This document shows, piece after piece, positions 1-13,100 of a stretch of 64,000 nt of DNA. The position numbers and the translations under genes were made by a program. The stretch comes from Tomocerus qinae (Eukaryota; Arthropoda; Collembola; Entomobryomorpha; Tomoceridae). Location of the stretch: contig CM034549.1 in assembly GCA_020055645.1 (NCBI GenBank), positions 2,046,001 to 2,110,000 on the forward strand. Reading direction: 5' to 3'. Under the pieces are notes generated by a model. That model worked only from the letters and a program-made list of their open reading frames with translations, was not told the DNA's origin and searched no databases. Each line of letters starts with the position of its first letter. Position 1 is the first letter of the stretch.

Positions 1-153
1 GTTAGGGGAAAATATATGAAGCCATGACGGTTAGCCGCCGCCGCCGTTTTTCCCAAAATTCCAGCCGCCGCGGCCACTAAATATCACGACTGGGAGTTCT
101 GCATCCAAATCGAGGGAACACAGTCCTTGTCCGGTTTATTAATTTTTAGAGCA

Positions 154-460
154 TTGACCATCAATTAGGCCGTATAAATTTGACCACCTTTTCCTTTTTC
201 GTAAAAAACGTAAGTGTTTACGTTTCTAAAAGTTACAAAAAAATAAATAAAATGTCTTATTTTGTAGTCCGATATTTATAGATTAGTGATTTAAATCATT
301 ATTTCACACTACAAATGTTTTATATTTGATTGGTTTGCGTAGTAGTTTTAGACTGAGACGCTGTCCCTCTGGCACCTTTAAGTAAAGAAGGCATTGCTTT
401 TTTGTTCCTTGCCAACAATTAGACGATGTATATTTGACCAACAATTAGGCCAATATAAAG
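154..460 (+). repeat. Direct repeat with TTGACCA.CAATTAGGCC
   Basis: TTGACCATCAATTAGGCC at 154 recurs as TTGACCAACAATTAGGCC at 434, followed in both by an AT-rich TATAAA-like stretch. Partial words (CAACAATTAGACG at 413, TTTGACCAAC near 509) suggest more decayed units. Probably part of a repeat cut by the window edge. Confidence 0.4.
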
Positions 461-684
461 ATTGTAACTTTAAGTGACCAATTAAAAACTATTGCAAATG
501 CATAAAAGTTTGACCAACATGTCCTACGATAACTTCTACGTACAGGAAAGACTGCGATCTATACTCGCTGTGGTAAGTTTTAAAATTGTTGAATTTGTTA
601 ACAGAGTGACTACGTCGGTAATCCCTTCCACAGTAACTGAAAAGTCGAAGTCAGATCAGTCGCCCGTAAAGTAAACTTAAAACT

Positions 685-785
685 AAACTTAAACATTACC
701 ACTGATTGGAGTTACGGGACACTCAATGCTCAATCGGCTACGATGAAGGCGGGGACTGACTCCAATCAGTGCTAATGTTTAAGTT
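685..785. repeat. Inverted repeat, 27-28-bp arms
   Basis: AAACTTAAACATTACCACTG...GGAGT (685-712) faces its inverse ACTCCAATCAGTGCTAATG...AAGTT (759-785) with one mismatch over a loop of about 46 bases. It may be a small foldback element; no convincing target duplication is seen. Confidence 0.65.
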
Positions 786-813
786 GAGGGAGGAGAATAT
801 GCAGTTTAGTTTT

Positions 814-948
814 CCAGTCCAAATTGTCAACATACATGGTTAGGCTAGAAAAGGTTATAGTATTGACAATTTAGTGTTGACAATTCGGGGGTGAATCACT
901 CCCAGACCTACCTTGGTACTTGACGTGAGCTTGACAATTTTTGGAACT
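814..948. repeat. Imperfect inverted repeat with CAAATTGTCAA ends
   Basis: AGTCCAAATTGTCAA on the left faces TTGACAATTTTTGGAACT on the right. Two more TTGACAATT words lie between (about 863 and 877). It could be a decayed miniature element. Confidence 0.35.
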
Positions 949-1100
949 CCCACTCAATTTTCATTACAAAATAATTTTGAAGTCTTCGTCAAGTAGTGAT
1001 ATAGAATTTGGCTGTTAAAGTTACCACAGATGTGGTAAGTTTTTTTAAACAAAAATTATTAAATTTCAGACAAAAATTAACAGTTCGCCGCTAGGAATCG

Positions 1101-4100
1101 ATGCCTGTAATCTTTTTTATTGCCAGCGGATCTGAGCTGTGCACTATACTTGTGCTTGCGTTGCTTGGGCTAATATTAGCTGTTGTTGAAGGGATGTAGG
1201 AAAGTCGGTGCACAGTACGCCGTATGAAAGTGCTAATAGTAAGTAATAATAAATCTAACAATACTAAAATATTAAGGGCTTTAACATTAAAAACATTATT
1301 AGATAAGGCCAGATTTAGAGGGTATTTAGTACTTACATTGATATGATTGTGCTGAAAGGATGGTTCCGATTTAGATTTGATTTATACTATATGGGTATAG
1401 TATGTTTGTAACAAATATATACTATTGTTTACATACATGGAAGACAATTATTGTATCTGGCACAATGGTTACCGACATCCAGGGATATTTTGGAAGGTTA
1501 CAAATGATTGTGTATTTTGGTGTAGGCGTGGACTACTTATTGCTTACTGCCGATATGTACATAAGAATAATACATACTTATTTGACACGTGCCGTGTTGC
1601 AGTAATTATTCTGCTGCGATTCGCTTCACTGCTTCATCATCGTTTACATCATTTACTCATAAAGTACACAGCATCAGAATCGCTAGCCATAAGTCATATG
1701 CCCTACATTACACCCCACAGTTCAGTGGACATTGAATTCATTTTATTGCCGTTATCTTTCTGTATTATTGCATTCTCACACTAACATTACTCATTCTATT
1801 CTGGCTTTTCTTACAATTTACTCTTATGTTGTAGCAGAACTACTCTGAATAAATTATGGCCAGTCTTGCATCTCTAAGCAGTCTGCTCTCAGCGATGTGT
1901 TAATAGCATATAAATGCAGCCCAGTATAATTCGAATCGATTTGCTTATGTCCAACAGTTTGCTTGCATTATCATTATTGTAGCTATATTTGCTACTTGCA
2001 TTTAGGCACTTTGTTCTACAAAAAATTGTAAAGTCGGTGGATAGAGTAAATGAAAATTCATAGTATAGGGCATATTCAATTTATTTTGTTAGTATCCTTG
2101 CACGAAAATGCACGGACATCACTCTACACGTGTTTAGATTTTGAGTTAAATTATTCATCCATGCGTATGTACTCGCTGATAATTGTATACACATCACCAA
2201 ACATTATCATTATAGCAGTCGTTAACGATTATAATCTTTCTATTGTGGGAGGGAACACTAAGTACTTCCTTAAAGTTTCTGCTCAGACCAGCAAATATTA
2301 TCCTCATGTGCTCAGAGAACAAACTTTAGTAAAACAAAGCCACAAATCAAGTTCATTTCCTTATATAGTAACAATAAGTAAGATCTCATATGGTATATCA
2401 CTTTGTAATAATAACAATAACCAAGGCTTCATCTCATTATCTATCCTATGCATAGCCTACGGCGCAAACTTTTCTCTTTGATTCACGTTATCGAAATCCA
2501 AACCTGAATTGAAATGCTATGCCGTAAGCTCACAAGTGCTTTATTCCATTTCATTATTTCACAGCAGTTACGTACTCTGCTTGGTTTCCTACGATTTCGC
2601 TGTGGGGCTATGTCGCACTTTCAGATCAAATCAGTCGTGGCTGAAATATTTTATCAAATATCATATGTATCATATCATATTGTTTTATGCCAGAAAACAA
2701 ATGCCTAACACGCACGTGTTTGAACAAGCTATGAAAATAGAATTTCGTTATACGTCTGAATAATGTGTACAAAGTATAATATAAGCAACTTAGAACTTTT
2801 GAGCTACATTTACCAAACTGTTTGTTCAACTTTAGACAGCTTGTACACTCATTACATTCTGTTAATGATACTTACAGTTCAGTAGTTATAATTACATCAC
2901 AAATATAGAACTGGGAGAAACTGTCGGTAGAAAAATTTGACTATGTACTAACTATTAGAATTCAAAATTACTGCCAAGTTCTGCCAACTGCATTAAAGCG
3001 AATACAGAAGCTTTTGACCAGAGCCACTAAAGATCAATGAACTGATAACAGAGCAAAGGACATACTAAAATGCCACATTATCTCCTATCCTATGGCACTG
3101 GAAAATGAGAGAAATTTCAGGGAAATGTACTGTGATTAATAATTTTACAAAGTCAAGTGGAAGATTAAAGAGTCACACGCTGGGCTGCTACTCTGCAGTG
3201 GATCTATGCCCTTACAGTAGATACAGAATACGTAAAATGTAGTAGACATTCGACATTAAAATTGGTATACCTATGAAGACACAAAGGTTGCGAATCTTGA
3301 AAAGATATTATCTGTAATTAAAGCGAACTGCTAAGTCAGAGAGCGGAAATCTTTGATGTGGCCTTTTTGGAGGAGCTTCAGCCTGCTTTTAGGAGACTTT
3401 GTTTTATTAATTTGGGTTCTTTTTGTGTTTGCCTGACTATATAACAGGAATGAGCAAGCAATAAGATTGATTACGAAGTTGTAATTTCATTTTTAGGTAT
3501 ATAGGTAAACTAGTTTCCATTGGGATGTCTCATTAGTTACATTAGGTATACCAAGTATGTAGAGAGGGAGAGAGAATGGTATAAGACGTCATTTGAACAC
3601 GAGGGCACTAACAATAAGAGTCAATTAATTTGTTCACGCTACGGCAAAAGTGATGCAGTTCAGCTTGTGAGCGCATCTTCGCAGAAAAATATGTCCAATT
3701 GAAGCCAAACCATTAGGTCTTCGCCTGAAATAGAAATACAAAATAGGGTTTGTTCAGATGGTAAGATATGGATTGACTTTTCATGTCTAGTATGTAGTTA
3801 AGGGGCTAAGTGTACAATTTATGTGTACACATTGCCTGTGTTTGCACAGACACGTCTTCCTAGACTAGCCTTGCGGTATTGTTTCGTGCTTTTGTGTCTG
3901 CGTAAGTATTGGTTGTGTAATATTGGGAGAAATTGTGTTTTAGCGATAGTTAGAGTAGGAGAGCTGTAATTTTCTGCATCTGTGACAATTTCAATTGACA
4001 AGCCTAGGGGATCATGGATTGTGTATGTCTATAATATTTGTAAGGTATTACTGGAATGGATATTGGCTTGGCAGAGTAAATAGAAGGAAGTGAGTAGGAG

Positions 4101-7100
4101 AGAGGGAGGAAAGTATTTGAGAGACTGCTACGTGACCTCTGTATAATAATGTAGGCTCTGAGATACTTAAGGCTCGTGTTGACTCTCCGTGTCACTTCAC
4201 GTGTGTGTCTATGCCTAGCTATATAAGGAAATAGTGCGGTCCGTAATAAATGGGACTTTCTCCTAGTGTAAATAGTACAGGTTACTACTAGTTCACTGTT
4301 TCAAGGTATTAGACGCTTCTGCCTTTCCTTAGCAAAGTGTATGTCTCGCTGATCCTGAAGAGCCGTTTTCTTGATGCTCTAAATGGGATACTGTTGATCC
4401 TTGAGATGCACTAGTAAATAAGTGCACGTTAGGCCGTCTTCTTCGCAGCTCTTCTCGAGCACAAAGAGCGCAAGGAAGGGACACGCAAAGAAAGCCATGC
4501 AATGGCCAGCTGAATAGAATTCTCTATTGCAATGCGAATGAGAGCACTAAAACCTATTTATTCGTGAAATCGCAGCATCGCTCCCATTACTGCACTTACA
4601 CACGGAGACACTTCAGATTTCAGACGGAGAGGAACACTGCATCCTATCTCCCACTCCCTTTCCTATGTTTGTATTCCCGTCCAGTTTTTTCTGGTTTATT
4701 CCACCTATACTCTGTAAACAAATGGTCATACTCTATATACCCAGTCAAAAGAACTTCTGTGTACACATCCATCCATATACTAATATGTAATATATGTAGA
4801 AATATGTATACTCCCTAATACAGTATTTTGAATGTGTATCAGTGGCTGTGGATATTTGGTTGCAACCGCTGACTGCCCAGCGTGTACTTATATCCTATAT
4901 GAACTCCTTGACACTCGTAACACACAACGTAAAGAAGGATCACAATTGCAATATTGCCAAACAAAACACAATAGCTTAGATAACAACCATTAGTTTAGTT
5001 TACTATGCTTTCTTTGACTTGGATTGTATTGTATTTCATTGGTGTGGCCAAACAAAAAACAAGGAATAGCTTAGGCTTTGTATCTTTCCCTTCGTCGCCT
5101 CCTCCGCGCTCTTCTCCTCCGTGGCGTGTCAGTGTCCTATTCCCATTCCATGCTCAAGAAATCCACAACTATAGAAAACAAGCAAAAACAGACGAAAAAG
5201 AACTGTAGCTACAGATAGTAGAACATCTTTTTCTTTGATGATAAATCAGGAGTGTATGCAGAGGGTCTTTAGGGAGTGATGTACCCCTCTACTACATAAA
5301 ATAGTACTCTCGTTACAGAACAACTAATTTAGATAAAGCATAAATAAATGTGGGTCAAAATGCTAAGAGAGAATGATGACTACGGCCCTGACAAGTTTTC
5401 TTTTTGAGTTGGGAAAAGCTAGTATTGCTGGCGGTGGCGCTGCTTTGTTTTACATAATCACAATTGCATTGGATAGTTAGAGTGGAGAGCGACCACAGAG
5501 AGAGAGACCATTATTTGGTGCTATCGCTTCCAGTCAGATGAAATGTGATCACATGGATGCGCATCAGTGAAGTGTCTTTTTCTTTGTCGGCGACTTGATT
5601 TGAAGGGAACTGATACGTCGTGATTTACTCTTCGCTTTTATTCACTGAGCTTTCACGTTATTTTCTCATACATCTTGGCTTAGTATTCGACAATTTGGAG
5701 ATTTTCGACCTCCGCCCCTGTGGGGCAACGTTCGCTGCAGAACAATGGCAATCCATTAACATACAGAAACTCAGAATATAATGATCCTTTTATTCAACCT
5801 AAGTCAATAAGTAACCATCCAATTACGATTACATTGTACTTTCCACTTATAGCATTTGCATTGGATTTCCCTGAATACGCAAAGCGGAGAAAGCGTAGGT
5901 ACCTATTAGCAAATCCATACAAGATAATACAAAGACATAAAGTACAAGATAACCACAGGGCAAATGATGGCATTTTCTTGGTCGCATGAATACTAGAATG
6001 GATGTTTCTACTTTTACACATTAAATAACTTTGTTAGCTCAATGTTTATTTTGGTCTGTGGGCGGTTGACTATTGTGTCGGGATTCGCTATGTAGGTATA
6101 TGGACATTATGGTAATACGGAAAGAGTGGAATGGAAAATGGAAAGTACTGACTCATAATTACAATTAGTAGATTAACGTCAATGCTAGGACTTACTGTTG
6201 AGCCAAAAACTATATAATCTATGCATCTCTAGCACTTAAGTACTTGGGTTTATAACAATAGTAGATTTGCATGATTAAACTTGGAAACCTTTTGGTTGGA
6301 AAGTTTACAAAGGTTCACAGTAATACAAAAGTTGTCTGTAAGAAGAGTTAGTCGCATTAGACGATTACTTTGTGGGTGGACAGAAATATAGACTAACTTG
6401 TCACTACGTATGATTGGTTTCTCCATACGCTCTTCTGTTTCAAAGAAATGAGTGGAGATAGTGGATTGATTACTTGAACGTAGTATCTACTGAACCTTAT
6501 GCACCTAACTTCCTTCAGCTAATGCATAAGACTGTCATTAGAATTTGTCAATAAATAGTACTTTCTCCAGACTGGATTTCGGGTATTATATATCTTCGGT
6601 CTTTACTCCCGCAAAGGAAGACATTAAAAGCATTTTTAAGTAGAGCACATATACCCTTACCTATGATAAATGGAAAAACACAGAATGCGAGGGTGTGTGG
6701 GAGCATGTATGGTTGGTACGTGCACCGGTGGAAAAAAAGAAATATTCAGAAGTTAAATCGAAATATTTGTAGTGCCTTTACCTTGTTATGTGTGCACTAT
6801 TGGGCCCTATTAACTAATGTAGTTTATGTCTACATAGAGGCAGAGATGGGCAGAAGAGTTCTCATTTTATGCATGCCTGCTCCTTCCCAGGTTACTCGTT
6901 GTCAGTGCATGGAGAACAGAGAGAGTGGAAAGAGATGACAGTTTGAGTAGTTGGGCTCATAGATAGGAAATCATTGCACTGAAAAATAATCTAAATGTAT
7001 TCACTGCAGAACGTGAGGAGGTATACGGGAAATCGGGTCGCCAATGGAATCCGAACCATCCGATAAATATAAGTTACTGCAAAAACTCTCTAATGCACAA

Positions 7101-10100
7101 TGTCGGTGCTCCAACTAGTCCAAGTCAGGCAGGCTGGAACGGGAGGGAGCTATTCAGTTTCGTCTTGGGCTGACTGACGTAGGTTTACAAGTACAGCAAG
7201 GAGTAGTGCGAGACTGAGCTTTGCATTTCCTTCGTTTCCACTCTCCGCTCTGCTCTGCACTCAGCCAGACTCCTTCTCTAACACATTCAACACAGTCTGA
7301 TATGAGACAATATTATTCTCATCTCTCTCATAGCTCTCCTATGCTGTATACAGTGCTTCTTACTACTTTACGTACCCACCGAGTCTCTACAGCCCACAAC
7401 GTCTCAGTCTCATCACAGAGCTCTCTTAAGACTTTCCTCTCGCTCATCAGTACCTACTCCACCTTCTACATCCTCGTGCTATCCATCCCTTCACTCAACG
7501 TCAATTTGTGATCACACCATCATCAGTACTATTCAGTTTTTTAAATGGTCTACTTTGATCAGACTTCGTTTAGTGAAATCCAGCTAATTGAGCAAATAAT
7601 CTCTATTGTAATTGAAACAGAATATCAATTAGTTAAAAATAGTTTAGTGTGATTTTTTGATTTGAAGTAATCAAGTAATTACGATTACGACTACTATCGA
7701 TAGCTATTATTGGAGTGGTAACCAAAAGTATTGGGCGAGTTAATGAAAAAATAGAAACTAAAATCATTTGATAAATACGGATGCGAAAAATTGTGCAATA
7801 AAAGCACGCAGACGTTTTCCTTTATTAGGCTTAAAGCAAGGAGACTCGTGAGAAATGTGTTGTCTGAAGTATTTACAGAAAGCTTTTTGTGAATTTCCTC
7901 GTTTTTCATTTTTATCACATAACTCTTGATACATCGCTCCTTCGTTACTTGCGCTCGTGATCATTATATCATATCCATCAAAACTCGTTACTGTCATCAT
8001 TACTGGGAAGAAGAGATTCTTCCCAAAGTGGAGTTTTCTTAAGCTGATTTCTCAATTTCCTCTTTCAACTTTTTCTATACGATGTAGTAACTTCCTCCAC
8101 TTTGGATTCCTCGTTACAGAATACTCTATTGATTGACACTCTTCGCTGGATTCGCCTGCTGAACAGATATAAGGGCATTGTGAGCGTAAGTTGTAATTAT
8201 TTTTATACGCTTGGCAATACACGCTTAAATAATCCTTCTACCTCCAAGTAGTACGATATGCATTCAGTAAACGCTTTATAATTGTTTACTTTGCTTTTCG
8301 GGTAACTTCAAACTTGAGTTCCCATGAATAGGGTAGCTTGAGAAGAAAGTGGTGAAAGTACTTGAGAACATCTGCGCTCCTTTCTCAGAATAACTAAAGA
8401 CCTATAATACACCCAATATCCCCTCATTTATATTTTATAATACATGTATAAATATATAACTTGAGTTCTTTGTTCAGTAAGCAACACTAAGGTTCTAGCT
8501 CTGGCGACGTATTTTGTTGAAAGTTGCATAAAAATTGCAGTTGTGAACTGAAGCGTTAACACACAACATAGTCACAGTTGCTTGGGTGTTGATTACTTTG
8601 TTGATTGCACTACTGGTCAAGTGCACGAGGCGGAAGAGCTGATAGTCTCTAACCCCGTGAACTTTACTAATAGATAACACACGTTTTACTTCTAGTTTTA
8701 ATCTTCCACTTGAACGGAGGACTCGAGCAGAATATATCTTATCAAAAGACGGTACCTCAAAAATTATGTTTTCCATTCCTAAATTGGTTCTCTCAATCGA
8801 TGTCTTACCTGCCTATTTAATGAGATTACACTTATCTATCTATCTTATAGACACTACAAACCTAACAGTAGATAACGACAGTGTCGATTAACAGGAAGAG
8901 TTTCGTTTATTTTGCTAAGCATTAATAGTAAAGAGATAAAATTACATTTTGAAATGGTGACAGAGGATGGATGTATAAACAAAAAGCGAACTTTACAAGT
9001 TTAAACCAACTTTGTGGGTCGTTTATTGTTGTACGTACTTTGGTGGTATGTTGCTGTAAGATTAGTATAAATAGAAAGGCCACTAAAGTCAGAACAAATC
9101 AAAGTCAAAGTGAAAGACAATAGATGAAAGTTGAGCATGAATGATGAAGTTGTAGCAAATGGTAAATAATAATGCACTGAAGTAAAACAATTAGTTGTAT
9201 GCTTTGCTAAAGACTCTATCGTTTCTTGGAACAAAGTCCTTGAGCATTTCAAATAAGTTTTTGTCAGAGTAAGTAGAATTAGAAACAGTGAATGTTAGTC
9301 TACCGACTGAAGACGTCAAGCAAGTAAGTAGGAGATTGGCGAGTTGTGAGTGTCACGAGAAGACAGGCAGACAAGGAAGCCAAGGCAAAGTCAGTGTCAT
9401 CTTTTAGTTGTCAAATGGTTCTTGTCATTAGTCAGTCAGCACACTTGGACTTGTCACCTTTGCAGGAAATGCTCTTGACGTCTCCTCCTAGTGCCCATTT
9501 CTTCGTGATTAATTACTGACTTTGTCATCACTATAAGTATACTCCGACTCCTCTATTTAATCTTCACTCTAACGGACTTGTTCCAAAGTGTGCAAGTTTC
9601 AGATTCCTTTTCTCCACTTAGTGCACGTCATTTTGTTAAATCCTGCCGCTGTAGCAGACGAGAGTGTGCTGCAAAGTAAATAATCTCACCTGCCTGTACA
9701 AACTACAATAACATTGGAAACAGCTTCGAAAGATTTGTAACTTGATAAGACAGACAAGAACGTAGATCTCATGGTCAGCATCAGAATTTTGATAGCGTGG
9801 AAGATTGACTTATAATTTGAGTTGTGAGGTCGCCGACTGGATATACAAATATAAATCTTATGTACATCTTGTAGTAGGCAGTCACTACAGACTGGAGTTA
9901 TTTACATAATCAACCGAAATCTATCCGTTCTGTGTACATTGGCGGTCTTAGGTAAAAGTAGTCTTGGTCTCCCGGGAGCGAAAATCTACAGAATATTGCA
10001 ATGTCAATCTTGCACTCAGGTGTATGTGGGTGTACACAGATGCCCGCAGGGATACGAGAGAGATGCAGCTACATATATGGAGAGCTGGCTGTATTTGTTC

Positions 10101-13100
10101 GAGTTGCGGTGTACCCATTCAACTCTTGCCTTCCTTCTTTCAATTGTAGATCATATTTATTTGCAGGCAAAGGAAGAAACTGTACCCTTTGGAAGTAGAA
10201 AGGGTACTGGGGGTTTGAAGGGTGTCTGAGTCCGAGTCCCAACTGCCAGGGAAATTGAGACGAGGTCTGGTGGAGCAGTTCAAAGAAGTGTTAAAGTGTC
10301 ACCTTGGGCAAGAGAACGAATGACAGATAACACGACACTTTCAGCCACAAACTTTTAACAACAAGCAACGGAAAGTGCTATCTCGGAAGTTCCTTGCTGT
10401 ACTCAATCCTACGATTTCCTCAGATGCAAAGAGCACATTCGTTTTTAATCCAAATATTGGGCGCCTTGTGTACACAGGCATCCTTAATCCACATTGCTAG
10501 ATACCATAGCAAGGTAACGTGCAAACATGCATTCTGATGCTAAGTATATCATAGCAAGGATTTCCGTGTAATAAAAAGCGGAGTGAGACGGAGAAGTGCC
10601 AGGTTAACAGGACAGACGGGACTTAACAAGACGAGGGAGGCAGGTCGACATAAATCCACCGAGGACCTCATTCAGTCTAATGTTACCAACCACCGTCGAA
10701 TTGGGTTTTCCTTTTAAGTTACTTTCTGTGCATTGTGTGCATCTACACTTGTCTTGCACTCTTTCAGTTTGCAATCCTCCAATACGTAAGTACTTAGGTA
10801 TACATATGTTTTCAATACATTTGCCATGCCATTAGCTTATTGCACGTATTGTGAAATATTTCCTACACATTTACATAGCACTCAGTCCAGACAGTTACAC
10901 AACTTCATCTAAAGTGTGGACCTATGTCTACAACTCCGAATCTCTCAACTTTTCCCTTATTGATTCCGACACATGTCAAGTGTCAGGCTGTCATTCACTT
11001 TTCGCTACAATCTCTAGACATATAACATGCAATGTAGAGAGACCCCATTTATCTGCATCTTCTTGTAAAACAATATCCGTACCTACACATGTAAAGCTCC
11101 TCTGACCAAATTAGGAAATCACAGTCATCATAGTGAAAGTAATTTGCATATGGCTTGTGTAGACTGCCGGCACACACACAAGTATAATTGGGTCCTTAGA
11201 GACATTACAATGACAACAACATGGCTCATGTTACATACCGACTTGCTCGTTAGGCAAAGCGCATTCCTCAGTTTGTAGTCAAAAGCACTCTCGATTACTG
11301 CCCACTCGTCTTCTCTGATCACTCTTAATAACCAAATGGGATGTATGCAGATTTATTTACCTTAATGGCAATTGTATGCATTGTTTACTATTGTTTTCTG
11401 ACTTGGTTCTTCTATTGTTTTGTTTGGCACCCACTGTCATGTAGCCTTGTAAATATGACAGGTATGTAGTAGTTGTGTCATTCTTAATGTTATGCACGTC
11501 GCAGTTCTGTTTAGTAGTACATAATTAAGATATAATTGTTTATTTATTACAATTATGTAGCTTTAGGTAATTGCGCAATAATATTTGGGTTCAGCTGCCG
11601 ACATGTCCAACCAAATGTTAGGATTTCAAGATAATGGTCGCTAGTCATTGTGACAATTTTGTTGTGAATTCTCATTAGTGTTTACACATACAGTGAAAAG
11701 GAGATTGTACAATTAAGCAAACAAGGCTACTTTATTTTACTATTGTTTAAACAAAGTACTAACTTTGTGAAGGAATCTTCTTTGTAGAAGTTATGCTAAA
11801 GTCTTTTAATGTCCGTAGTTAAAAGAGCTATTACTAACCCCATCCAATTTATTTCCATCTCATGTATCTATACATCATGTTCTTCCCTTTGTATTTATTT
11901 AGAATTGGTCTGCCTATATTACACTTTAAATTAAATATATGCACCACGTCCATATAGCACGCGTATTACTTACTACCGGATAATGCCACTCTAATTTTAC
12001 GATGAGTGGGAATAGGAATCTAGTCTAGATAAATTTGCTCTCGTTAGTTTATTCATTGCCTTTCTATTTACATGCATAGGAAACTGTGTTTTTGCACGAT
12101 TACTTACAAAGTGTATTATGGTATGTAATAGCTCCTACTTTTATCTCTCGGAATAAGGACACATATCAGTTGAGGATGTGGAAGATAAGGGATTCATTGA
12201 GTAACAGAGAATAAGGGGAGGCGTAACGTGGCAGTCGGCTGCTTTGGAGGAAGCGGCGTAATGTCGATTGTGTGGTGACGCTATGCACGGTGACTGAAGC
12301 CAAGTGTCCCAGTGATATATTAGAATGTATTACGCTAATCGAAAGAAAGATAATTCTAAGCCAAGCAAGCCAAGATGTTCTTTTCATTATTGCCTCATCT
12401 GTATACTTCAGCCCTAATAAAATAATACACACATGCTAGAGACCTACAATATACGTCTTGGGCAGCGCGTGACATTTAAGGTAGCTCGCTTAGTGTAAAT
12501 CCGTGTCTTTGATGATGTTGACGTGAAACGTGACACAAGATATAGGAATAGTGTTTACACGCATTATTTATATGCCTTGTATACCTTATCTATGTTAACC
12601 AGTCCCAGGCATTTATTTACAGCTTTTGAGGAACTGTGAACATTGTTGGTAGAGGACAGATTAATATTGAAATTGAATATTCTTTTTTACGTTTGTGAAA
12701 AGATGAAGGATGGAGGAGATTTGTTTGTGCTTAGTACAATAATGACATATCGTACCAGAGGGATGCTATTTAAAGTTCCTATTGAAGTTCCATTTCATTT
12801 TGAATGTAATTGAAATCCCAGTTCTTCGGTCCGGTTCAAGTAAATGCATTGTTGAACTTTCTCCATGGAAAGAAACAGCCAGTTGGAATTGAAAATAAGG
12901 TAAAATTCATTGTGGAAATAGTATTAGCTATAAGAACCGGTTGGATTTACATGTCGGTAGTTCTGAACTCAAAGAGAACATAAAAAATATATTTGCTTCT
13001 CTAGGGATTTTCGTCAAAAGTTTACTCTGTTCCAAATAAACCGTCAAAGTTGCTCGCTTGCAGTTTAGTTTGAATGATAGGAGAATTGTGATTGCAACAG

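Noticed and set aside
2050-2481. 143-codon open frame on the + strand
   Set aside because: Asn/Ile/Ser-rich translation of AT-rich DNA with no motif, no splice context and no neighbouring coding signal.
9939-10229. Three overlapping open frames on the + strand
   Set aside because: No frame shows a motif, and three open frames together point to low stop density rather than coding.
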